The notes beneath the pieces were generated by a model that saw only the letters and a list, made by a program, of their open reading frames with translations, made no database searches and was not told the origin of the DNA. Source: Alligator mississippiensis (taxonomy: Eukaryota > Chordata > Crocodylia > Alligatoridae). Taken from it: DNA of 64,000 bases. The stretch covers positions 51,747,434 to 51,811,433 of the forward strand of contig NC_081828.1 in assembly GCF_030867095.1 (NCBI RefSeq), written 5' to 3'. The translations under genes and the position numbers were made by a program. Positions 43,237-55,240 of this stretch are shown one piece after another (position 1 is the first letter of the stretch; each line of letters begins with the position of its first letter).

Positions 43237-44599
43237 CTGATTTATAAATTTAATGACTGCCTGCCCTGCTGCTTTATTAAACTGGGTTTATTTTTCTGTT
43301 AGCATGTCTACTTATGTTCATTTTAAAGATTAATCAACTCAGTTAAATGTAATTACTGTTTTTCTCAGCTTTTATTGATAGAAGAAAATTTAAAATATTT
43401 AGAAAACTTCATGGTGAGTTGTTTTAAGAAAAAATCAGGAAATTGGCTCTTTAGTATAAACGATCATTGAAATAAGAGTATTTCCTTTGACTTATACTTT
43501 TGGGCAGTATACATCTGATCTGTCTCATAGAATATAAGTAACTTGGTAGTAGGTTATTTATTCACTAGATATAGAGAGTGATAAGTCTAGATTAATGTAC
43601 TTTTATTCAATCCATGTCTTATCTTCCTTACTTGTATAGTATTGTCACTTTCAAAAGGCATGAATTGGGTTTCAGAACATCACAAGTAATGTATGAAGAG
43701 TTTTGAACCTTTTTTCATTGACTCTCCAGTTTACGAGCCTTGGGAAGCACAGCATCAAGCATTTCTCTGCAGCTGTTGCATCTGTAAATGTTTCTATGTT
43801 CTTTTTAAATGAAAAAGATGTGCTCAGTCAGGATACCAGGAACTGAGAGGCTTTAATAAAAACACTAAACATTGCAAGATTCATGAAAAATTAGCCTGAG
43901 TGGCCAAGATGGATATATTTTATTACAAGTTCTCACACTGGGGATCCCAAAAGAGCCTGGGAATTTGGTGTCTTGTTCCAATTGAAATTCAGTGGAAGTT
44001 GAACACCTTTAAGCCACTTTGAAAATTCTTTCCATACATTTCCATTACCAAGGTTCTGAGCACTTCACTTCCCTCATTAGCTGAGCTGGTGAAACCAGAC
44101 TGGTTAATTTAACTTACTACTTCCCATGCTTCAGGCCAGTGCTGTTCTGTTTGGGTTCCCAACTCTGTGTGGTGTCGCTTAAGATGTGGTTGTTTTCCAA
44201 AAATAGTATGGTAGGGGTCGAAGTTTATTACAGACATGCACTACCCTAGAGTTCCAGGCTGAGCAGCAACCTGAAGTGCTGTTGCTTCACCTCTAGAGGA
44301 CCAGAGAGAGCACCCATCCCAACATGTCTTGCAGTGGGTGATTGTCTGGAGTTTCCCCAGGACTCTTCAGGTACAGAAGAAAAAGTCAGTAGGCTAACTC
44401 CAAACCATCCTTGAAGCATCCATCCCCACCAATCCCATGTGCTGGAGTGTCTGTTTAGTTTCACTGTGAACCTGGGGAACCCAGGCTGGAGCTTTATGAG
44501 GTCATGGTTGTGCATGCCCTATGTGCCTAGCAGGAACAGCTTGAGCCCCAGTAGCACTGCTCCAGGCAGAGACTGCAGGTCTTCCATGGCTTCCTCAGG

Positions 44600-45850
44600 G
44601 CAATTCTATGCCGCATGTACTAGCTATATTGCAGGTCCTGAAAGCACAAGCTGACCTAGCTGAGGAAGTTAAAGACACATCTATTGCTTTTTTTGCTTCA
44701 GTGTTGTCACCCAAACTGATGTGGCAGCCAGGAGCAAGGCCATATGACATGCCATAGACCTCTGTACAAACCACTCCAAACCACAGGTGCTTCTGATCAA
44801 GGCAAACAAGCAGCCACCGGGTTGGGAGCACATTGTCTTGTCAACCTGGGACAACAGGCAGTGGCAGATGAACCTTTGTATGTCCTGGGTTACTGCCACA
44901 GAAATCTGAACCATGCTGGTGCTCATCCTCAGTAACCAAGTCACCAAGATGAGGGCACCCCTGACCAGAGACACATGTAACCATCACCATATGGGAGCTC
45001 ACAATCACTGACAGCCCCTGGTCCATGGCCAACTAGTTCAACATGGGCAAGTCCACAGTGGGACCAGCAGTTTAGGGAGCGTCTGGTGATCAAGGAGGTG
45101 CTGGAACCATGGTTTATCTGCCTTGACACAGGAGGTCGTGGCCAATTTCAGCTACTTGGGGGTTTCCTAACTGTATCAGGGCCATTGACAACACCCATAG
45201 CACCATTCTGGGCCCCGCGCACTCAAGGATGAAGAACCTTCACTGCGAGGGCTTCTCTGTGCTGCTGCATGATGACATGGACCACCTTGGACAATTGGCA
45301 CGTGTGAATGCTGGCCGATTGGGCAAGGTTCATGATGTCAGCATATTTCTCAACTGACTGCTCCTGAGTTGGGTGAGTTTGCCCCCTGGATTACGAGGTG
45401 GAAGGGGAATAACTGCCTCTTCCCTCCCTACCTCCAGTTAATCATTGTCCAGCATGCCCACTTCACCCATGGCATGTGAAGCCTAACTTGAGATGCTTAG
45501 ATGCCTGCAAGAAACTTAAATGATCTCAACAGCAGCCCCAGGATTGTGGGGTTTGCATTTGGGCACCTCAAGGTACTCTTGGGAGAGCCTCTGGGAGTCT
45601 TTTTGGATTCCACTGAACACTACATGTGCTGCTGTGTTGTCACTGCCTGAGCCTTTCACACCGTTTTCGGGACTCAGTGAAGCTTTTCGTGAGGCTTGGG
45701 CAGAGGAAGCATGGCTACAGGTGGGATGCCAGGCTGTACTGGCTTCCAAGCATGCTAGGGTTAGTGACCACTGAGACAAGCTTGTGTGTGAAGCTCTGGC
45801 AGACTACTTTCAATCCCAGAAGCTGGAGAGGCAAGAGAGGGGTGATGGGG
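44600..45850 (+). mobile_element. PIF/Harbinger DNA transposon, decayed transposase
   Basis: Successive short open pieces follow the order of a HARBI1-like DDE transposase. They are TWDNRQWQMN near 44850, QVTKMRAPLTR near 44950, EVVANFSYLG near 45135, and FPNCIRAIDNTHSTI (45163-45207; first catalytic Asp in AID). GRLGKVHDVSIF near 45325 carries the second Asp, PLHPWHVKPN lies near 45450, and RIVGFAFGHLK (45540-45572) is where family members carry Glu in VExAFG. ALADYFQSQ closes it near 45800. There are several frameshifts (for example just before FPNC) and stops, and the catalytic Glu is gone, so the copy is dead. Terminal repeats were not found. Confidence 0.83.
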
Positions 45851-46139
45851 GAGGACATAAATGACCTGGTGCTTGGGCATGTTTTCCCTTTTCTGTTTGT
45901 CTGGTAATCATGAATTTAATCAACTGTGCAAACGTGACTACACTCTGCAGTGTGCTTGACTGGCTGAAGGGGGGGAGAGCAGATGGGGGAAGTGTGTTTG
46001 GACACCCACGTCAAGTGAGCAAGACGCAGGACTGTGGGTAAGTGGGGAGTAAGGGGCACAGCTGACTTTACACAAGCAGTTCAAGGGAGTTCACTGAGGG
46101 AAAAGTGCAAACAAACCAAATCGAACAGAGCAAACAGAA

Positions 46140-47480
46140 CCTTTAAACCCAAGACCCACCTAAATGGCAGGAAATGATGAGGTGAAGGGGGCCCATGGAG
46201 GGCAGCTGCATGCTCCAGCTACATGTTTCCAAAGGGTGGTTGGGTATTTCTTGGTGTTGTGCTGGAGGATAAAAGCACATGATCCCCTGTGGAGACAGAT
46301 GGGGTTCCCTGTGGGGTGTCTGCAGCATGCTGTGAGTTCCCACATCCTCCTGGAAGACAGTGTCCTGGTAGTGGAGTGCTGTGAGGTGTAAGGGCTGGTT
46401 GCCTTTGACCCCACTAGGAGGTGGAGGGTGCATTGGTCCCTGTAGATCACAGGAACAAGTGGTGTGAGTGCCAGCAGCTGTTGAGAGGTTGACCCAGAGG
46501 GGCTGGGCCAAGGATTGGAGAGGCCACACCTCTGTGTCCTGAATAGGTGGGCTGCCAGGAAATGCGGGCTCATGCTTGGCAGGCCTACAGCGGGCGGCTG
46601 AGGAGCTAACCCTGTCAGAAGTGGAGCTGGGAAGCAGTGTGTGGTAGGTTCAGGGATGGACTGTGGAAGTGCTGCAGGATGGCTTGAGGTGGCCCATGTC
46701 AAGAGACAGGTGGGTAGGTGGGGGTGTGCCACCAGGATGCTGTACAGACAGTATCCCAGACATTCTCTGTTTGCTTCCTGATGGATGCTGTGAGCTCAGC
46801 CAGCTACTCACACTCCTTACAAATGCTTTCCAGCAAGGTGTCTGTGGTGCACTGTGTCATATACACAGCCTGGACAATGGTATCTGCATGCCCCCGAGCC
46901 TAGAACTCTGCCATGCACCTGGCCTGGGTGCGCCTCTGTGCCTGGGAGAGTCAATGTTCTTGGAAGCACTCTATGTGCCCCTTTCAGTCTTCAGCAGTGG
47001 CCCTCTCCTGTGTGGTTGCCATGATGACTACCAGCATCTCTGTTTGCTCTGAGCCATGACCTCTGGTGCTTGGCTACTCTGTGCCCTCCACTATTGTGCT
47101 GCAGCCTTGGATTCTCATTGGGTCATGAGGACTCTGCAGGTGCTGGCCCTGAGAAAAGAGCAGAGGAACAGGTGTTCATTTTAAGGCCTACAGCTTCAGA
47201 GATGAGATGAAAGGCTCCCCAATACCGATTGCAGGGGCTGTTTGCCAGCTTCCTTGTTCAACCTTCTGGCTGCCAGGATGTTAAGTTCATGAATCCCATT
47301 GTGTTCCCTCTGACTGGACTGTGTGCCGGTACCTTTCCCCACAGCCTTCTTCTCTTCCCTACCTAGGACATGCCTATGGAGTGAGATGCACCATTTTTTC
47401 CAAGTTGTGGTTGGCGGTTTGGAGAGGATGAGCTGAAGGCACCCACTGTTGCAGGAGGTGTTAGAAGCACCCACTGTCTG
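46140..47480 (-). other. Unassigned decayed open stretches, minus strand
   Basis: Short open pieces such as CTTDTLLESICKECE and LAELTASIRKQTENVWDTV read like a charged helix with interruptions. Placed next to the Harbinger relic and opposed to it, they could be the remains of that element's second (Myb/SANT-like) protein, but no defining motif is visible. Confidence 0.25.
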
Positions 47481-49359
47481 GAACCTTTAACAGTTATCAC
47501 TTGCTGTTGTAGGAGCAGGACTTTTCCCCAGCATCACCCTGCTTAAGATGACCCCATGCCAGAGGCAGGTGCTGTTCACAGCATATCTCATTCCTCTACA
47601 TGGTTTCTGTACTTGAGAACATGGTTGTGCCGGGCAAGTTTCTTGATCAGAAAGGGTGAGCATGCTATGATGGGTGAGAGGAGCAGAGTCACCCTCTGAA
47701 TGTGATATCCAGACTCTCAGGCTACCTGCAACTGAGGTACCAGTTTCTCTTGCCAGGCAACTGGGCTGAGCAGCCTTCAACCTACACAATGACTGTTCAC
47801 ATGATCTGCTGATTTATTAGTTTTTTTCCCCAGTCCCAAACACCATTCCTGGCTAAAGCAAAGACTCTGGAGTTGAATAACAGAAGCAATGAATAGCACC
47901 CATCACCTGAAGTGGAACAGGGGAGCCAGTCTCATTTTACACATTCTTGGTTTGAAAGTTAGCTTGAGAGGTGGAAATGCTCTGAATTGTTTCCTTGGTC
48001 AATACCTTTTTCTTAAACCTTCTTCCTCTTCCCTCATCCCTAAATCAGATTATAAACCAATTCAATAGTCTTCCACTTCAGTCTAGAAGGAAACTTTTCC
48101 TCCATCTGACTGTTTCACAGAATACCATGGACATGTAACTAGTATCTATAGCGTCTCACCCTTCCTAGTTCCCACACAGTTAAGTCTTGATCTTTGGATG
48201 TAGGAGGGTGACAATGTTTGTCTGGACCTTGTCCACCTTGAGACACCATCTGTTAAGTGAATGACTCAGCTGAAATGAAATTTGCAATCTTCCTTAATTG
48301 AAAGAGCTTCCTTTAATAGGAATAATAGCATTATCACCTTCTGGCTATGAAGTTAGTTACAGTTGTTTAGCAAATGGATCCTGCTTATTATCCAGTCCTG
48401 GGATAGGAATAGGTTATTTCCAACACTACTGAAAGGAGGCAGTGCCATGGCCCCAGAGTGGTCTGCATTGCTCAATGGTACCTTTCTTATGCGAGGTACA
48501 GCAATATTACTTACTTTATTATATCCTTTGAATATTTACATATATACACTGTATTTTACTTACATTCCTTTTTCTATCCAGTTAGAACTCCTTGCATTAC
48601 ACAAGTCACCTGGTCTTTTCTAATCATGTTTACTACTTAAACAATTTCTGGAAACAACTTAATTGTTTCTTATCTTGGGGACTATCCATTTCTATAGTTT
48701 GAGAAACTGTCCTGTTTATCTTTGTGCCGCAAGATATAAATATCACATCAGAGATAAAAGGGTTTCATGACAGAACAACTCCCATTTCATACAAATGATG
48801 TTTGCCTACAGTTCTTGTTCTGACTACCCAAACATCACTGGAATCCAGTTTGGTTCAGTGTAACTACTTTTTTAAAACAACTAGCTGTGTGTGTGTTACT
48901 CTGTGATTGGATGATTCAAGGAATGATGTGTCTTTTCAGGGGACCTTTGGATTTGTGTATCATGGCATTTTCACCTGTGTCATCTGGCTTGGTCATCCAA
49001 ATTACAGTAAATAAAAGCAATTTGATTTATTCTCACAGCCAAATCTGCAGCAGTGGGGCTGAAGAAGTACTCTTGCAACTTTCAACAATAAAGGTTTTAC
49101 ATTTGATGGGATTGGATGCCAAGCATGATATCACAAGTCTTCCCTTGATACCCATCAACCATCTCCCTGGTCACCTTTCAGTATGAGTAAGAAGGGCCCA
49201 TTTCAACTGGCTTAGGTGATTAACCTGCGCAATTGTGTGACAGAAGGCCATCCATGACAAACAGCATGCCACTATGGTACAGTGGATGCCTGTACATTCC
49301 TCTTCACTTGATAAGTGAGTTATGGTAATTGCCCACATCACACTTCATTCAAGCAGTGC

Positions 49360-52300
49360 AATAACTGGTAAGTGGTGAAAGTGCAGCCATGGAGCCCCTC
49401 ACTACTGAGGTTGGCTCCACTCTCGGAACTTGAGATAAGGCCCTGGATATACTGCTATTTTGCATGGGGGCATAGGGGAAGGCCAACTCTAAAACCTGAC
49501 CACCCATCTCCCTACCCCATGTCCCCTAATCTAGCTCTGGGATTGACACTCCCTCCCCACAACAAACCCCAACCCTCTCTGTCCTGTGACAGCCAATGTG
49601 ATGGTCTTTGCTTAAATGCATATGACTTATCAGAAAAGATTAAAGGGAGAGTGGGTGGGCAGAAGGCATGTATGAGTGGAGATAGGGAGCGGCAAAATGC
49701 CAGAGCTTTGTACTCTTTGCACTGCCACTGACTTGGTGCAAGCATCCCCCAATCCCTGCCAGCAGAGCACCCCTGGGCCTTTTCTTAACCAAAAACTTGA
49801 GTAAACACAGCAGTCCAAGAGTATGAAGTTGTGCAATGCAAGCCACAGCTTCATCCTGAGCTGCTGCCAGACCCAAACCCCACTCTTGGGCATTGCCATC
49901 CTGGAGTGCCAGCCTTCACAGAGGGATGGGGTGAGTGACAGGCACCCACCAACAGCAGGGATGTACAAAAGGGGAGATGGTGGTAATCTCAGGCCATGTT
50001 TCAAGCAATATAGTCTGTCAGTATGTGGCTGCATGGGCACAGGATGTGCAGTCCTTCCTCTGCCTTAGACAAGAGCAAAGTTGATGGTGGCTTTGATCGT
50101 GACGCAGTCTGTTTGCAGTGGGAACTGGGGCCCATCTTTCTAGCTGCTCAGGGGCTGGCATTTCATGCTCCAGGGCAGGGCTGTCCTCTTTTATAGAGTC
50201 ATCATAGCTTGTTTATCCCTTCCACAACTCAGTCATCTGGCAACGCCAGGTCCTCCAGTAAAAAGAGAGTAACTACCCAGCTGCCTGGTGCAGAAATGAA
50301 CAGCTCCTGCCTCCAAAGTGGGGTTAGCCTTAGCTAGGTTTCTTCAGTGACATAGAGGGATTCCTGCAAGGATAGGTAAAGGCTGTTAGAGTGGGGGTGA
50401 TTTTTGATCCCTCCAACTTTCCTAAGTGGCTCAGAGGTAGACCATGGGAAGGGCCCCCATAGAGAGAAGTCTCTGGGGTGACAAAGGTGCATGGCTTGGG
50501 ATAAGACCCTGGGAATGGCACCTGAAGGGAATACCCAGGGACCTGGGGAGCAAAGGACCTTGCCATGGTGGGATCCAATGGGTGGAATGAGAAGGATGGC
50601 AGAATGGCTTTGCAACTTGCAGTGTTCTAGGAGTCCTTCATCCTAGCTCAACAGCAGGGAACTAAACAAACTGCTGCCTGTTCTGTTTTCAGGGCAGGCT
50701 CCTGCAGCTGGTGGGTCCACTCCCTCTGGCTCTACCCCAAGGCTGCTGAGGGCTCACGGGCAGAGGAAGCACTGAAGGTAGAGATGCTGGCATCTTTCAT
50801 GGCATCCCATAAGAGCAGAGCTGCTGAGGTTGTGACATGGAGGACAAGGGTGGAGTTCTACCAGGACTAGCATGCATGCTAGTGCTAGTCAAGATGCTCT
50901 GCCATGTGCCTGGCCAGGAAGAGCCCCTCAGCCATCTGTGAGGTGATCGATACTAACAAGCAGGCAACAGAGGCAATGCTGGAGGGTGTGTGGCTGCAAT
51001 GATAGCTCCAGGGCTGCATTCTGGCTGCACTGCCTCTGCAGACAAACCACATCCTGGGTGCTCTCCAGTCATGGTCCAACAGTCCTGGCCCCATGCTACC
51101 CCATGTCCCCTATGGCTAAACCCATATCTTCTCTCCACTCCTTGGGGTATGTGGTGGGACTTGGGTCCAAGCAGGGCATCTACCACCAGGAGCCATGACT
51201 ATGCTGTAGCCCACACAGGAGCCAACAGCAGCAGAGACCTCCACCTGTATTCATAGGCGCTGACAATCCTTTCACCAAGCCACCATCACTCTCCACTCCA
51301 GTTCCCAAGAGGTTGGGGAAATCATGCACCCTGTCTTGGGAGGCACAAGGTCATTCAGCCCCTATGCCTGGGTGGGCAGCACTACCTAAAGCCTGTTCTC
51401 TGCAAGGGACTCAGACATGCTGCCACCACCTCCCTCCTTCAGTGTCCCAGAGGTGTGCCCCAGTGGGAAGGGTAAGGGGCAGAGCCCACACTCCTTCCCT
51501 CCCCCTAGCTGCACTGGCATAGACCACAGTCAAGTTCTGTTTTGATTGGTAGAGTTTAATGGGTAAGAAATCACCTTCCCTCCAAAGCCCCCATCTGCCC
51601 CTGTCACTACTTCCCAACAACACCCCTCATCCTGTAGTGGTTTCTCAGGGGGTCACTCCCAGACATGGTCCTGTGCTTGCCCTCTCCAGGCCCCTTGGCC
51701 TCCAAGGCTCTGGATTGGCCCAGCTGGTGCTTTGCTTTCCCTGCCCAGGCTTCAGGAATGGACTTGCTCTTGGTCTCAAATGTTTTGCAGGACACAGGTG
51801 GAGAGGATGAAGCTGGGAACATCGTGCTCACTGATATCCAGACAAACCCCCAGTAACTGGGCTCTGCTTGTATCATCAAACTAGAACCTCTGGTATATGG
51901 TCTAGAGTTGTTCCCACTGCACCCGACTTGTTTGCCATGCAGCCTCTACCTTATCAGACAGGGATGTGTTAGTAAAGACCTGGAGATTGTCAAGGAGGTG
52001 CCTTTCTGTGTCCTCAGCCATGTGGTCACCTGCATGCCCTGAGAAATGCCCTGGATCATAGAGATTTCAGGTGGTCACAGCCAAGTTGTCTACAGCACAG
52101 TGTACCCCATCCTGTGCCTTGACCAGTGCAGCTGGGTCAGTAGCTCCCAATGCTACGTGACCAGGATCTGCCAGGTGAGGAGGTGGTATGAGTCCCTTCT
52201 GCAGTCTCAGGACTACCAGCAAAACTGACAAGAAGCCTGGAGCAGGAGATGGCCAGATGCTCCTACTGCAAGGATGGGGTTAGGATCCTCCTCCAGTTAG

Positions 52301-52500
52301 TCAATCAGCACTTTCCTCTGTGCTGGGGAATCCCTGGGAAGTGCTGGGGACTGGACCACTGCAGGGCATGCTGGGATGCATGCTCATCCTGGCCCCCTGG
52401 GCAGAGCAGCAACCCCCCTGCTGCTGCTCACTGAGCAATGCTTGGAAGTGGTGCTTCTGTTTGTGCCCAAGGAGCTACTTCTTTGATTCAGGTCCAGTTC
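49360..52500. other. Unclassified stretch with short open frames on both strands
   Basis: Composition is richer in GC than the AT-rich flanks. Pieces such as ALKVEMLASFMASHKSRAAE (plus, near 50770) or WLRKGPGVLCWQGLGDAC (minus, near 49780) look like worn coding sequence, but none could be assigned. There is no TIR or LTR pair that I can see. Confidence 0.3.
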
Positions 52501-52812
52501 CATATCAATTTATCCTGCTACAAATGCCCTCAGGGGCCAGAGGGTTAACTGGTCTGTTCTTTATTATGTGTGATTTTTCTAACAGTCCATGATGTGAAAA
52601 AACCCTTCTCACATGCTGTAAAAGGATAGTTCCTTCCTCAGAGAGTTTCCTCTCTCCATGGCGTGCATATCACAACAAGGGACAGGGTGACAGTCCTACG
52701 CTCAGATTCAGTAAAAGGAGGGCAAGAATGACCGTACAAAGCGTATGAAGTGTTTAAACACAGATGTATGCATCCAGTTGCTTCAGCTCCAGGTCTGGCC
52801 AGGGTGGGGAGC

Positions 52813-53730
52813 TGTGATAGCTAGAATTCGAAGGGTTAATAAGCAGTTATAACAAAAGAAAATGCTTTTTGAAGATATCTGGAGTAGCTTATGAAATAGT
52901 TTCTTGTTTGAATGGAGTATAACTCACAAGAATATATGTATAACTCTTTTTTCAGACAGCTTGAACTTTAAAAAGCAGAACTGAAGAAATAAACTGCAAA
53001 CCTAACTGATTTTTATAATTTTTGCTTAGAGTTAAGAAAAAAATTAATGACCTAATCACAAGGTATAATTAACATAATGAGTTGAACTTGAGTGAGACCA
53101 TGTTCATCTCAGACCCCAAAGTAATGTAGTGTGATTTGTTTATTAAGTAAACCCAAGCTTGAGCAGTAACTTATTGTAATGATGTCTAACACCTTTTAAC
53201 CCCATAAGATAACAGCTATAGAGTAACATTATGAATAGCTATATAACAAAAAAAATTAGCATAAACAAGATATAAAAGAACACGCATGCTAAGTAACCCT
53301 CAGGAAGGATGGAACAGCAGGGGCATTGCTGTTCCATTCCCCTGGATCTCTCTTATTCCCTGTGTGAACGAAGACCAGATCCTGACTGAGGGACCTCCTC
53401 CGGTTTTCCTTCTGACAGAGTAAATCAGAGACGCCTAACTTCTCTGAATCAACTTGACGTGTTTCTAACTGAAAGACTATCGATAAATTACTAACCAAGT
53501 AAGAACTCTTAGTTAATTTCTCTGTTTTATTATTACTACCAATTTTAATTTGTATTGTTGTCTGTTTATTAGCTTAACCTTTTTACTAACTGTTATATGT
53601 GTAAACTATATCTTTTGTTGCTATAAGTAAAATTTATTCTTTTTTATAAGTGGAACTTGTTGCTTTCCTTCCCAACATCTCCTCCTCGATCCTGAACCAA
53701 AAAGCCCAGTAGCTAATAAAGTTGCAGTGC
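52813..53730 (+). mobile_element. Possible solo LTR-like fossil
   Basis: An AT-rich block beginning TGTGATAGCTAG, with a TATAAAAG box near 53272 and an AATAAAG signal near 53717, laid out like U3-R-U5. No internal coding region, partner LTR or firm target duplication was seen. If real, it is a lone, old LTR. The boundaries are approximate. Confidence 0.33.
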
Positions 53731-54539
53731 TCAGTCAGTCTGCAACTAAATTGATTACTCACAGTGCCCAGCTAGCCTGCGACAGGGACCCCAGCAGAGT
53801 GTGTCGGGTTCCCAATGAGGACCTGGCTGTACTCCAGGACCTAGAGTGGGACCCAGCAGCTGAAGAGCAGTCAGGCTGTCCACCCGCTCTCTCTCTGTCC
53901 TCATGCCAGTGTAACCACAAGTGATACACTCCAGAAAAGCTCTTATTGTGTGGAAGTGCTGTTTTGGAGGGTTTCAGCCACTTCTAGACTGTTTCAGAGG
54001 ATACATGTCTATGGCTAGCTTTTGACACGTTTCAAGGGCATTTGAAACATTTTAATTGTTATATATGTGTGCACAGCCTGAGTTTCCCTCCTCGGGCCTA
54101 GTAAAGGCCACAACTGATCATAGTCCAATATTGTCCTGCTAAGCTGGAGGCAGTTTAAGGTCTCCTGTCCAGCCCAGGTCCATTAGCTCATTTAGCTCCA
54201 GAACAGACAAGCACCTCCCTTGCTGCTGAGCAGGCATAGGGGGCCTCAAGGAAAGGAGACTTGGGCCTTTACTCCCCACAGTCCAGGCCTAGGGCCCTGA
54301 GGTGATGGTTTCCAGTAAGTCTTGTTCTTCTCAGCACTCAAAGCTACATCCTACCTCCTGCCCTACAGCCCAGTTGTTATTGCTTTCCCTGTGGAAAGTC
54401 AGAGTGAAGCCCCCTCTCGCAATGGCCACCAGCGCCCGCTGTCACTTAACTCCTCATTCCCAGGGCTCTTCCCCGTCTCCCCACTTCTTTTCATTTGCCT
54501 CCCACCGGTTGTGTCTGCCCGCCCCGCAGCCCCAGTGGT

Positions 54540-55240
54540 GGGTAGCAGGATGGAAGGGCCTAGTGCGGCTGCACCTCCAGAGCCAAGGACGGAGTCGGGG
54601 AGCGGCCGGGCGGGCGGGCGGGCGGGGAGCGGTGCTGGACAGCTCCCAGGCAGCAGGACCGAGCAGGGCCCCGCAGAGCTGAGCCCGGAGGCCAGCCGTG
54701 CCGCGGGACGGGGCTGGGAGCGGCGGCGAGAGCGCAGGCGGGCCCGGGGCCTCCCAGCGGGGAGGGAGCCGGGGAGCGGGGCGGCCTGGGGGCTCCGGGC
54801 GGGGCGGGGAGGGGCGGGGCGAGGCGGGCCGGGCCGGGCGCTCCCCCCGCGGCTCCTCCCAGCCGGCCGGGCCCGGAGCGAGCTGCACTCGGTGGCGGGC
54901 AGGCGGGCGGGCGTGGAGCATGGCTCGGGTCCTGCTGCTGGTGCTGGTGCTGGTGCCGGTGCCCGCCCTGCTCGGGGCCGGCCTGTACTCGGCGGCGGAC
55001 CGGCTGGCGCTGCTGCGGGCGGAGACGCTGGAGCGGAGCGTGCTGGGCTCGGCCGGCGCCTGGGTGGTGGAGTTCTACGCCTCCTGGTGCAGCGACTGTA
55101 TGAACTTCGCCCCCACGTGGCGGGCGCTGGCCGCCGACGTCCTGGGTGGGTGCCCCCCGGGCAGTGCCCGCTGTGCTGGACGCCGGGGGTCCCGCGCCCC
55201 TGCCCCCGGCTGCCCTCCTTCTGTCCCCTCCTTCCCCACC
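54540..55240 (+). promoter_or_regulatory. QSOX1: CpG island and GC-box promoter region of the QSOX gene
   Basis: Very GC- and CpG-rich sequence surrounding exon 1. Several Sp1-type boxes (GGGGCGGGG and close forms) lie at 54797-54830, about 100 bases before the ATG. No TATA box is visible. This suggests a broad, housekeeping-type promoter with transcription starting between about 54600 and 54900. Confidence 0.85.
54920..55145 (+). CDS. QSOX1: QSOX exon 1 (signal peptide and Trx1 active site)
   Basis: 226 nt of coding sequence from the ATG in GAGCATGG to donor GTGGGT, ending one base into an Ala codon. The ATG was chosen because it opens a clear signal peptide directly before the Trx domain. 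The longer upstream-open frames here come from the CpG island. Confidence 0.92.

Larger units (their letters stand above)
39331..43255 (+). other. CEP350: CEP350 3'UTR (inferred)
   Basis: No further coding frame follows the stop, and no repeat family was firmly recognised. Length (about 3.9 kb) is inferred from the last good AATAAA at 43231 and the long 3'UTR known for this gene. Earlier AATAAA copies at about 39342 and 42590 could give shorter forms. Confidence 0.65.
43256..54539. other. Intergenic region between CEP350 and the QSOX gene
   Basis: Contains a Harbinger transposase relic (about 44600-45850), unassigned moderately GC-rich sequence (45.9-52.5 kb) and an LTR-like AT-rich block (52.8-53.7 kb). 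No host gene was recognised: the short open frames of 45.9-52.5 kb show no known domain. Confidence 0.75.
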
